From JAMHWD01 sp035911135 (GTDB lineage: Bacteria; Pseudomonadota; Alphaproteobacteria; Micavibrionales; Micavibrionaceae): 64,000 nt of DNA. The stretch is from assembly GCA_035911135.1 (NCBI GenBank), contig JAMHWD010000044.1, positions 1 to 64,000 of the forward strand, written 5' to 3'. How positions within the stretch are numbered: the stretch's first letter is position 1; each line of letters begins with the position of its first letter. The notes beneath the pieces were generated by a model. That model did not search any database and was not told where the DNA came from. It was given only the letters and a program-made list of their open reading frames with translations. Of this stretch, positions 33,702-41,086 are shown piece after piece. Position numbers and translations under genes: made by a program.

Positions 33702-35495
33702 ATGCCCGTTTATAACCCGCCCGTGAATGATATTTCCTTTGTGCTGCACGATGTTTTGCAGGCTGAAAAATTAAGCGCGCTGGATGGTTATTCGGAAGTC
33801 TCACGCGATCTGATGGATCAGATCATCACCGAAGGGGCGAGCATTTGTTCCGAAGTTCTTTTCCCCATTAATCAGTCCGGCGACCGCGAAGGATGCCAGT
33901 ATGAAAACGGCGTGGTGCGTACACCCAAGGGATTTAAAGAGGCGTATGATATTTTTGCTCAAGGCGGCTGGTGTGGCCTTTCCGCCGATCCTGATTTTGG
34001 CGGCATGGGCATGCCTGTTGTTCTGGCGACCGCCATGCAGGAAATGATTTGTTCGGCGAATATGTCCTTTGGCATGTATCCCGGCCTTTCCCAAGGCGCG
34101 TATGAGGCGCTGCATCATTTCGGCACGGATGAGCAAAAGGCAACCTATCTGCCCAAGCTGGTCGAAGGTGTATGGTCGGGGACGATGTGCCTCACCGAAC
34201 CTCATTGCGGGACGGATCTTGGCCTGATCAAAACCAGGGCTATACCCAATGGGGATGGAACTTTTAAAATTACAGGCACGAAGATTTTTATCTCAGCCGG
34301 GGAACATGATCTGACTGAAAATATTGTGCATCTGGTGCTGGCCAAATTGCCTGATGCGCCGGATGGCGTGAAAGGGATCTCCCTTTTTGTCGTGCCCAAA
34401 TTCATGCCCAAGGATGATGGGTCGGTGGGCGCGCGCAACGGTGTGCGCTGCGGTTCGATCGAACATAAAATGGGCATTCATGCCAATTCAACCTGTGTGA
34501 TGAATTTCGATGATGCGATCGGTCAATTGGTGGGCGAGCCGCATAAAGGATTAAAGGCCATGTTCACCATGATGAATGCCGCGCGTCTTGGTGTGGGGAT
34601 GCAGGGTCTGGGCATTGCCGAAGTGGCCTATCAAAACGGCCTTGCCTATGCCAAGGATCGCTTGCAGATGCGCGCGCTCGCCGGGGTTGCTGCGCCTGAT
34701 AAACCGGCCGATCCGATTATTGTGCATCCGGATGTGCGCCGTATGCTCCTCAAGGCCAAGGCCTTTACCGAAGGGGCGCGTGTGCTGTCTTACTGGACGG
34801 GGATGAATCTCGATATCTCGCATCGCCATGCTGATCCGATCGAACGGGCGCGTGCCGATGATCTGGTGGCGTTATTGACTCCGATCGTCAAGGCTTATCA
34901 GACGGATATGGGTTATGAGATCGCCACGGAAATGCAGCAATGCTATGGCGGTCACGGCTATATTGCCGAATGGGGTATGGAGCAATATGTGCGCGATGCG
35001 CGTATCGCGCAAATCTATGAGGGTACAAACGGCATTCAGGCGCTCGACCTGGTGGGCCGCAAGATGGGCCAAGGATACGGCCGTCTTTTGCGCCGTTTTT
35101 TCCATCCGGTGCAGCAATTCATTGAAGATCATCAGGGCAATGAATATCTGGCGGAATTTGTTTTTCCGCTGGCCAAGGCTTTTGCAAAGCTTCAACAATC
35201 CACCGCGCTGATCGCGCAAAAAGGCCTCAAAGACCCGAATGAGGCCGGCGCGGCATCTTCGGATTACCTGCGCCAGTTCGCGCTTGTGGCTTTGGGGTAT
35301 ATGTGGTGTTTGATGGTCAAGACGGCTTATGAGAAAAAGGCGCAAGGCGCCGGAGATGATGAGGCATTTTACGATGCCAAGATCAAAACCGCACAGTTTT
35401 TCTTTGCCCGGATGCTGCCGGAGACTGAAGGCAGATTTCGTATGGTCTCCGCCGGGGCTGAGAGCCTGATGTCCATGGGCGTAGACGAGTTTTAG
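33702..35495 (+). CDS. Acyl-CoA dehydrogenase (DmdC-like, with C-terminal extension)
   Basis: A 597-residue flavin acyl-CoA dehydrogenase, about 200 residues longer than standard ones. Seen: C-L-T-E-P-H-C-G-T-D-L-G, K-I-T-G-T-K-I-F-I-S-A-G-E-H-D (FAD binding), KMGIHANSTCVMNFDDA, and the catalytic glutamate in Q-I-Y-E-G-T-N-G-I-Q. The N-terminal lid Y-N-P-P-V-N-D-I-S-F-V-L and the extra C-terminal helical domain match the DmdC subfamily, whose members act on fatty acyl-CoAs or methylmercaptopropionyl-CoA. The start at 33702 is preferred to the TTG at 33696. It probably begins beta-oxidation here. Confidence 0.92.
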   Translation: MPVYNPPVNDISFVLHDVLQAEKLSALDGYSEVSRDLMDQIITEGASICSEVLFPINQSGDREGCQYENGVVRTPKGFKEAYDIFAQGGWCGLSADPDFGGMGMPVVLATAMQEMICSANMSFGMYPGLSQGAYEALHHFGTDEQKATYLPKLVEGVWSGTMCLTEPHCGTDLGLIKTRAIPNGDGTFKITGTKIFISAGEHDLTENIVHLVLAKLPDAPDGVKGISLFVVPKFMPKDDGSVGARNGVRCGSIEHKMGIHANSTCVMNFDDAIGQLVGEPHKGLKAMFTMMNAARLGVGMQGLGIAEVAYQNGLAYAKDRLQMRALAGVAAPDKPADPIIVHPDVRRMLLKAKAFTEGARVLSYWTGMNLDISHRHADPIERARADDLVALLTPIVKAYQTDMGYEIATEMQQCYGGHGYIAEWGMEQYVRDARIAQIYEGTNGIQALDLVGRKMGQGYGRLLRRFFHPVQQFIEDHQGNEYLAEFVFPLAKAFAKLQQSTALIAQKGLKDPNEAGAASSDYLRQFALVALGYMWCLMVKTAYEKKAQGAGDDEAFYDAKIKTAQFFFARMLPETEGRFRMVSAGAESLMSMGVDEF

Positions 35496-35516
35496 ACGAA
35501 GTTCTATTACTTTTGG

Positions 35517-35522
35517 TATAAT
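35517..35522 (+). promoter_or_regulatory. Extended -10 element directly before aat
   Basis: TGGTATAAT, a consensus extended -10 box, ends six bases before the aat ATG at 35529. Transcription would begin at or next to the start codon, predicting a leaderless aat mRNA. No good -35 box is visible. Confidence 0.55.
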
Positions 35523-35528
35523 GGGCCT

Positions 35529-36212
35529 ATGCAGTTGGTCCTGACATCTGGCCTGTTGATCGAGGCTTATAAAATGGGGCTTTTCCCCATGGCCTATAGC
35601 GCGGGCAGCCCTTACGTGCATTGGGTCTGCCCTGAGATGCGCGGTCAGCTTTCCATTGAAAACCTGCATATCCCCAAATCCTTGAGCAAGCTTATCAAGG
35701 CTGATATGAAAGCGGGCCGTTACGAGGTCCGTATTGATACCGCGTTTGAGGAGGTTATTCGCACTTGCGCCGCCCCCGCCCCCAATAGGCCGGAGAGCTG
35801 GATCAATCCGCAAATTATCGAGGCTTATTGCCGTCTGCACCGTGAAGGCCGGGCGCATAGCGTTGAATATTGGCGGGATGGGAAATTGCAGGGCGGGCTA
35901 TACGGGCTGGAGATTGGCGGGGCGTTTTTCGGCGAGAGCATGTTTTCAAGGCAGGCCAATGCCAGCCGGATTGCGTTGGTGCATCTGGCGGCGCGGCTTT
36001 ATCGCGGTGGGTTTACGCTGCTGGATACCCAGTTTGTGAATGATCACCTCCGGCAATTTGGCGTCTATGAAATCCCGCATGAGGATTACAAGGCACTGCT
36101 GGATGATGCGGTGATACGCAAGGCGGATTTTGCGTGCAAGGGCGTTACTGAGCCTGATCTTGTGCGGGGCTATCTGGTGCATTTGCAGCAGCAGGCGCAG
36201 CCGGAGCGCTAG
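35529..36212 (+). CDS. aat: Leucyl/phenylalanyl-tRNA-protein transferase
   Basis: A 227-residue N-end-rule enzyme that adds Leu or Phe to proteins with N-terminal Arg/Lys, marking them for ClpS/ClpAP. Seen: A-Y-K-M-G-L-F-P-M-A-Y, W-V-C-P-E-M-R-G, T-C-A-A-P with S-W-I-N, G-R-A-H-S-V-E-Y-W, and GGLYGLEIGGAFFGESMFS. The C-terminus D-T-Q-F-V-N-D-H-L is standard. clpS and clpA are both in this window. Its 3' end overlaps the convergent DUF2155 gene by 68 bases. Confidence 0.96.
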   Translation: MQLVLTSGLLIEAYKMGLFPMAYSAGSPYVHWVCPEMRGQLSIENLHIPKSLSKLIKADMKAGRYEVRIDTAFEEVIRTCAAPAPNRPESWINPQIIEAYCRLHREGRAHSVEYWRDGKLQGGLYGLEIGGAFFGESMFSRQANASRIALVHLAARLYRGGFTLLDTQFVNDHLRQFGVYEIPHEDYKALLDDAVIRKADFACKGVTEPDLVRGYLVHLQQQAQPER

Positions 36213-36783
36213 GTGCGGTTTGCGCCTCCGGCTTGGCGGGGGCGGCGCTGTCTGTTGCGGGTTGATCGGCCATGGCTTCATCAGGCTTGATCGGAACCTG
36301 ATCATCGGTCAGCTCATCTTCTTTTTTCTCTTCCGCCTGATCGGATTGGCAATCAATAACCCAGACATCAAAAATCGGGTGGTCCATGGGCGAGAGCGCA
36401 GGGGAGGATGAAAACATCCAGCCTGAAAATATCCATTGCGCCTGATCATTGGCATCAATTTCCCAGATTTGCAGGAAGGCCGCCGATTCTGGCCTATCCA
36501 CCGGGGATGCCTTGCGGCAGGCTTGCACCTTGATATAAAGCGGGCCGAATTTTACGGTTGATCCCACGCGGGCTTCGAAAGTTTCGGTGCGGGCTGTTAC
36601 CTTGTCCAGCGAGCGCAGTTTGACAACCGGGGCGCTTTCCATGACGTTTTGCGCCATGCTTGCCGCGGGGGCCAGTAAGGCTGTCAGGATTGCAATGCTT
36701 GCCAGAAAAGCCTTAAGGCGTTTCTGGAAGCGGTGCGGATGCCGGGCTGGCCGCGGCAGGAGCTTGAGCTGTCTTGTCGCCAT
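36145..36783 (-). CDS. DUF2155 domain protein, exported
   Basis: A 212-residue protein, conserved in alphaproteobacteria next to complex I accessory genes. A signal peptide (residues about 20-45, ending P-A-A-S-M-A-Q) precedes the DUF2155 core: LRSLDKVTARTETFEARVGS, F-G-P-L-Y-I-K-V-Q-A-C, PESAAFLQIWEI and FSGWMFSSSPALSPMDHPIF followed by D-V-W-V-I-D-C. The last 60 residues are Ala/Pro/Asp-rich and probably disordered. It overlaps mlaD by about 70 bases and aat by 68, so both ends are shared. Function unknown. Confidence 0.88.
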   Translation of the reverse strand: MATRQLKLLPRPARHPHRFQKRLKAFLASIAILTALLAPAASMAQNVMESAPVVKLRSLDKVTARTETFEARVGSTVKFGPLYIKVQACRKASPVDRPESAAFLQIWEIDANDQAQWIFSGWMFSSSPALSPMDHPIFDVWVIDCQSDQAEEKKEDELTDDQVPIKPDEAMADQPATDSAAPAKPEAQTAPSAPAAPAAANAPDSPAQDQAQ

Positions 36784-37228
36784 CGTCTTTTTGCATGCTG
36801 AATATGAATTGGCCCAGAAGCTGTTCCAGGTTTTGCGGCGCTTGCGTATAAAGGATTTTGCCGCCGGGCTTCAGGAATTCTTCATCCGCACCGGGCTCCA
36901 GCGCCAGATAACGCCCGCCCAGCAGGCTTTCGCTGCTGATCAGCGCGGCGGTGTCGGTGGGCAGCTTGTATTGCGGGTTGATGCTCATATTCACGCGCGC
37001 CAGATAGGATCCGGGGACCAGCTCAACTGTGGTTACGGTGCCGATTTTTACACCGCTGATCTGGACTTCATCGCCGGATTTCAGGCCGCCAATGCCTGAA
37101 AAATCGGCGCTGATAATATAGCCATCCGATGAGGCGACATTGCCCATTTTATAGCTGTAGAACAAGAAAAGGGCCGCGACGATCAGAACGACGGCTCCAA
37201 GAATTGTTTCGATTACACTGCGTTTCAT
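36713..37228 (-). CDS. mlaD: MlaD-family (MCE domain) lipid transport protein
   Basis: A 171-residue inner-membrane protein with one N-terminal membrane helix (about residues 6-26) and a single MCE domain: Y-I-I-S-A-D-F-S-G-I-G-G-L-K-S-G-D-E-V, G-V-K-I-G-T-V, and S-L-L-G-G-R-Y-L-A-L-E-P-G. MlaD forms the hexameric ring of the Mla ABC system, which moves phospholipids between the membranes; the other mla genes are not here. The start at 37228 has GGAG upstream. The Ala/Pro-rich tail overlaps the DUF2155 gene. Confidence 0.92.
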   Translation of the reverse strand: MKRSVIETILGAVVLIVAALFLFYSYKMGNVASSDGYIISADFSGIGGLKSGDEVQISGVKIGTVTTVELVPGSYLARVNMSINPQYKLPTDTAALISSESLLGGRYLALEPGADEEFLKPGGKILYTQAPQNLEQLLGQFIFSMQKDDGDKTAQAPAAASPASAPLPETP

Positions 37229-37293
37229 CTTATTTTTCTCCATTGCTGAAACGACGTTTTATGGCATTTTGCACCTTGGCGGCGCAAGAAATT

Positions 37294-37689
37294 CTATTCG
37301 GGTGGGCGCCAGGCCTCGTAATCTCCGGTTGCGGCTTCGCGCTGGCCGCCGTTTAAGATATGGCCGGGCGGGCGGTATGCCTGAGCCGATCCTGTCAGAT
37401 TGGGTTTATGCGGTTTTTGCCATGGGCGGCGGAAAGATTCCGCATTCTCAGCCGGGATATCATCGCTTTGGTAGTGAAGCCATCCATGCCATTCAGGCGG
37501 TACTTTCGAGGCTTCGGGCGTGCCGTTATAAATGACCCAGCGGCGCTCGCGCTTGTAGCCGGGGCGCGGTTTGGCGCGGTAATATTTATTGCCCGCCTGA
37601 TCTGTGCCCACGGATGTGCCGCCCGACATCCATGTGAAGGCTGTGATATGCGCGGGGGAAAGCGCGCCTAAAAAACTAAGTAAACCCAT
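37294..37689 (-). CDS. NDUFA12-family complex I accessory protein
   Basis: A 131-residue homologue of mitochondrial NDUFA12 (B17.2), an accessory subunit of NADH:ubiquinone oxidoreductase found in alphaproteobacteria. Seen: VGTDQAGNKYYRAKPR, R-R-W-V-I-Y-N-G and the hallmark KVPPEWHGWLHY. It probably binds the peripheral arm of complex I in the cytoplasm. It heads a leftward run with mlaD and the DUF2155 gene, a layout well known in this class. Confidence 0.93.
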   Translation of the reverse strand: MGLLSFLGALSPAHITAFTWMSGGTSVGTDQAGNKYYRAKPRPGYKRERRWVIYNGTPEASKVPPEWHGWLHYQSDDIPAENAESFRRPWQKPHKPNLTGSAQAYRPPGHILNGGQREAATGDYEAWRPPE

Positions 37690-37819
37690 GATATTGCTAA
37701 ACTTGTTTAGGGGGTTGCATGCGCGTTGATTATTGCAGAACTGCCCCGTCTTTACAAAGCAATTTTGTTTTAAGACAATAGAATCCGGTTTTGACGCAGA
37801 AATAAGGACTTAAAGCCCC

Positions 37820-38284
37820 ATGACCATCCATGAAAAACTCGCCGCCCTTGGCTTTTCCATGCCACAAGCCGCCGCTCCGGCTGCCAATTACGTGCCCTAT
37901 GTGATATCGGGCAATATGCTCTTTATCGCCGGGCAAATTCCGTTTCTAAACGGCCAGCCGCTTCACCGCGGCCGTCTGGGGGATGATATGGATGTTGATA
38001 AGGGCGTGGCCGCTGCACAGGCCTGCGCGCTGAATATTCTGGGTCAGGTCGATGCTGCCATGGGCGGCAATTGGGGGCGGGTCAAGCGCTGTGTCAAGCT
38101 GGGGGCCTTTGTGAATTGTACCCCTGATTTCACCGATCATCCGCGGGTGGTGAACGGCGCGTCTGATTTGATGGTGGCGGTGCTGGGGGAATCGGGGAAA
38201 CATGCCCGTTTTGCTGTTGGCGCACCATCCCTGCCCTTGGGTGTGGCGGTGGAGATTGATGCCATTTTTGAGATTGTCGTTTAA
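37820..38284 (+). CDS. RidA/YjgF-family protein
   Basis: A 154-residue RidA-family trimeric protein, probably an imine/enamine deaminase or a relative. Seen: F-I-A-G-Q-I-P-F-L-N-G and the C-terminal R-F-A-V-G-A-P-S-L-P-L-G-V-A-V-E-I-D-A. The region with V-N-C-T-P-D-F-T-D-H-P-R-V-V-N-G-A-S is the longer-loop form seen in the YjgH/TdcF-like subgroup. Its stop overlaps the end of the convergent receiver-deaminase gene by 4 bases. Confidence 0.9.
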   Translation: MTIHEKLAALGFSMPQAAAPAANYVPYVISGNMLFIAGQIPFLNGQPLHRGRLGDDMDVDKGVAAAQACALNILGQVDAAMGGNWGRVKRCVKLGAFVNCTPDFTDHPRVVNGASDLMVAVLGESGKHARFAVGAPSLPLGVAVEIDAIFEIVV

Positions 38285-39174
38285 TCTTTCAAGGAATCTT
38301 TCGAGGCGGCCAGGCAATTCTGGAACATGTCCATGGCCTCTTCATGCCCAAGCTGTTCATAGCTGGTTTGCGCGGCCTGTGATCCGCTCATTTCCTGCCT
38401 GACGCGGTCTTCTTTTGTACGCAAGGTTTTGATCTCATCATGGCTCAGGCCATAATAGACTTTCTGCAGGCCCACGCTGATAATCAGGGCCTTGCCCATC
38501 ATGGTCGGCTCGCTGCTGGAATACAAAATACAGTCCTTCAGATCGGATCTGTTTAATTTTTCAGCGGCCTGACGGATGGCCATGACTTCGGCATGGGCGG
38601 TGGGATCGCTCCGCGCTGTGATACCATTGACGCCTTCACCCAGAATCTCACCCTTTTCATTCGCGACAACCGCGCCATATGGCCCGCCTTTGCCGGATTG
38701 GTGGTTGCGCTCGGCCAGCATGATGGCGCGTTTCATCAAATCCGTATGGCTGAAGGCCGAGACATGTGTTTCTACCGCCAGAGGCTGAGGGTTGATGCCG
38801 CGCTGGCGCAGGATATGAAGGACGGTATCAATCAATCGTTTGGGCTGGATCGGCTTTTGCAGCAAACGCCGCACGCCAAGCGCGCTGGCCTCGATTAAAA
38901 GATCGCTGGAATCATCGGCTGTGACGATCACTACGGGGATGTCGATTCCCTTGACCAGAAGATGCTTCATGAATTCAAACCCGCCTGTGGGGGTCATGTT
39001 CACATCAACAATAGCCAGATCAATATCGGACGCGGTAACGGCTGCGATGGCTTCATCGCCATTGGCGGCATGGATGGGATTGAATCCTTGCGCGACCAGC
39101 AAGGCGGCCATCATCTCGCGGCTCAGGACATTATCTTCCGCAACCAGAATATTGATGTAGGGCTTATGGGGCAT
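38281..39174 (-). CDS. Response-regulator receiver fused to zinc-less deaminase-like domain
   Basis: A 297-residue two-domain protein. Residues about 5-125 form a CheY-like receiver with the acidic pair E13/D14, phospho-acceptor D57 (A-I-V-D-V-N-M), T85 and K107. After a linker, residues about 143-290 match the nucleoside (cytidine/guanine-type) deaminase fold: GKGGPYGAVVANEKGEILGE and HAEVMAIRQAAEKL with H194 and E196. The zinc motif normally P-C-x-x-C reads S-S-E-P-T-M-M-G, with T224 and G227 in place of both cysteines, so no catalytic zinc site is expected. The start at 39174 is chosen because a -10 box lies just upstream of it. Role unknown; perhaps a phosphorylation-controlled ligand binder. 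Confidence 0.85.
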   Translation of the reverse strand: MPHKPYINILVAEDNVLSREMMAALLVAQGFNPIHAANGDEAIAAVTASDIDLAIVDVNMTPTGGFEFMKHLLVKGIDIPVVIVTADDSSDLLIEASALGVRRLLQKPIQPKRLIDTVLHILRQRGINPQPLAVETHVSAFSHTDLMKRAIMLAERNHQSGKGGPYGAVVANEKGEILGEGVNGITARSDPTAHAEVMAIRQAAEKLNRSDLKDCILYSSSEPTMMGKALIISVGLQKVYYGLSHDEIKTLRTKEDRVRQEMSGSQAAQTSYEQLGHEEAMDMFQNCLAASKDSLKD

Positions 39175-39204
39175 AGTTTCCAAAATACCAATTTTCTCAC
39201 AAGG

Positions 39205-39210
39205 ATTATA
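39205..39210 (-). promoter_or_regulatory. Extended -10 element of the receiver-deaminase gene
   Basis: Read on the minus strand, TGGTATAAT is a consensus extended -10 box, 30 bases upstream of ATG 39174. It falls inside the longer open frame starting at 39219, which supports the shorter start. Confidence 0.55.
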
Positions 39211-39274
39211 CCACAACATGCCTGAAACGCACTTCTCCTTTTAACAGGGCCCTGCTTGGTGATACACTGGATAT

Positions 39275-39961
39275 ATGAGCGATTTTCATCATAAACGCAG
39301 CGCAGAGCGTGGTAGCGCCCTTGTCTTGATTTTGGTGGGCGTGGCGCTGTTTGCGGCGCTGAGCTATACGGTGGCTGGCATGCTGCGGACCGGCAATGCC
39401 GATTTTGTGGCCGAAGAGCGCGCCGGGCTTTATGCCGGGGATATCCTGAATTACGCGCGCCAGCTCAAACAGGCGGTGCAAACCATGAAAATATCCAATG
39501 GCTGCGGCGATTCCGCGATTAGCTTTGATACTGATGCCCTGACCGGCTATGTGAATGGCGCGGACAGTGCCTGTCAGATATTCAGCAAGGAAGGCGGGGA
39601 TGTCACCTATGTGAAACCTGATGCACAAGTAACCGCGCAGGACTGGTATTTTACCGGTGGCACGGGGGTGCATGGCATGGGGACGAATTGCACCGATGCG
39701 GGATGCACGGATCTGATGGCAGTCTTGCCGAATATCCCTGCAAGGGTTTGTGAGGTCATTAATGACAAGCTGGGGATTGATGATTCTACAGCCGTCAATG
39801 TAACGGGCGCGATTGTCATGTCTGCAAAATTCACGGGATCCTATGCCTATGCCACCAGCTATTTCGGCGATACGACAGCGCCAAATCTGGAAGGCCAGCC
39901 GGCAGGCTGCCTGATTTCCGGCTCCAACCATCTATTTTACCAGATTTTGCTGCCGCGTTAG
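39275..39961 (+). CDS. Pseudopilin-like secreted protein, paralogue 2
   Basis: This 228-residue protein has the leader S-A-E-R-G (Gly13) followed by SALVLILVGVALFAALSYTV, matching paralogue 1 at F-A-A-L-S. Its exported part contains D-W-Y-F-T-G-G, then T-D-L-M-A-V-L-P-N-I-P-A-R-V-C-E-V-I-N, and ends with an aromatic tail, HLFYQILLPR. Several cysteines (G-C-G, S-A-C, N-C-T-D-A-G-C) suggest disulfides. It begins 100 bases from the receiver-deaminase gene on the other strand and is followed 3 bases later by a flavoprotein gene, with which it is probably co-transcribed. Confidence 0.68.
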   Translation: MSDFHHKRSAERGSALVLILVGVALFAALSYTVAGMLRTGNADFVAEERAGLYAGDILNYARQLKQAVQTMKISNGCGDSAISFDTDALTGYVNGADSACQIFSKEGGDVTYVKPDAQVTAQDWYFTGGTGVHGMGTNCTDAGCTDLMAVLPNIPARVCEVINDKLGIDDSTAVNVTGAIVMSAKFTGSYAYATSYFGDTTAPNLEGQPAGCLISGSNHLFYQILLPR

Positions 39962-39964
39962 GGG

Positions 39965-41086
39965 ATGCTTGTGGGTGTCAGGCCTAAAGTCGCGGTGATT
40001 GGCCTTGGTATTACGGGCGCTTCGGTGGCGGCGTATCTGGCGCGCGCCGGATATAAGGTCACGGGCTATGACCAGTTTCATTCATCACATGGTTATGGAT
40101 CTTCGCACGGGGAAAACCGCCTTTTCCGCCGTGTGCCCGCCGAGGGCGATGTTTATGTGCGGATGGCGGCGCTGGCGGCGCAAGGCTGGCTGGATCTGGA
40201 GGCCGCCAGCGGCACGCGTCTTTTTTTTCAAAATGGCTGTCTGGATATCAATGAGGATGATAATGACTGGGCGCGGCGGGCGCATGATCTGGCCAAGGCT
40301 CATGGCGTTGCTTCGCAAATGCTGACATGCGAACAGGCGGCTGAAATTTTGCCCGTTTTTGATTTCAAGCCCGGCATGGATATATGCCTGACGCCGGGTT
40401 CCGGGATTTTATTGGCCGAAGATAGCATTGCGGCTTTGTTGGATTTGGCGCGGCGTAATGGCGCTATATTTCGTCATTCTTATAAAATCCGTGAAATTGA
40501 TGCGGGTAAAAAGCAGATTACCGCTGACGACGGGGCGCATGAGAATTTTGATTTTATTATCATCTGCGCCGGCAGCTGGGCGCAGGAACTGATTCCCCAT
40601 TTGCCGCTTGTCATCGAAAAAAGCACATTGGGCTGGTATGGCGGCAAGGTTGATATGAACGCCTGTCCCGGATTTTCTTTTAAGGGCAATGACGGTTCGG
40701 GTTTCTACGGCATGCCGGGGCTGGATGGCAAAAGCTATAAAATCGGTCATGCGCGGCAATATAATCGGATCGAGGCATCAGATCATGCCCCTGAAGTAAC
40801 GGATCAGGATCAGCAGATTCTTGATACAGGTATCGGCAATTACTTCACAAATCTAAGTCTTGAAAATTCTCGCTTTGCGGGATGCAAGATTACCCATGCG
40901 CCGGATGGCGATTTTATTTTTGACCGGCATCCTGAAAATCCGGATGTGATGATTTTTTCGCCCTGTTCCGGGCATGGGTTTAAATACGCGCCTGTCTATG
41001 GCCAGATAGCCGGAGCGATGATCACAGAAAAAGAATTACGGCTGCCCTTTGATCTGGCAGCATTCTCACTCAAGCGTTTTGGATGA
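39965..41086 (+). CDS. Sarcosine oxidase / N-methyltryptophan oxidase-like flavoprotein
   Basis: A 373-residue DAO-superfamily amine oxidase. Seen: the FAD-binding V-I-G-L-G-I-T-G-A-S-V-A-A near residue 10, D-Q-F-H-S-S-H-G-Y-G-S-S-H-G-E-N-R-L-F-R resembling the S-S-H-G-D-T-R motif of monomeric sarcosine oxidase and SolA, A-G-C-K-I-T-H-A-P-D-G-D-F-I-F-D with a cysteine at the position of the covalent-FAD Cys, and S-G-H-G-F-K-Y-A-P near the C-terminus. Substrate cannot be assigned. It follows pilin paralogue 2 by 3 bases, an odd pairing. Confidence 0.87.
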   Translation: MLVGVRPKVAVIGLGITGASVAAYLARAGYKVTGYDQFHSSHGYGSSHGENRLFRRVPAEGDVYVRMAALAAQGWLDLEAASGTRLFFQNGCLDINEDDNDWARRAHDLAKAHGVASQMLTCEQAAEILPVFDFKPGMDICLTPGSGILLAEDSIAALLDLARRNGAIFRHSYKIREIDAGKKQITADDGAHENFDFIIICAGSWAQELIPHLPLVIEKSTLGWYGGKVDMNACPGFSFKGNDGSGFYGMPGLDGKSYKIGHARQYNRIEASDHAPEVTDQDQQILDTGIGNYFTNLSLENSRFAGCKITHAPDGDFIFDRHPENPDVMIFSPCSGHGFKYAPVYGQIAGAMITEKELRLPFDLAAFSLKRFG

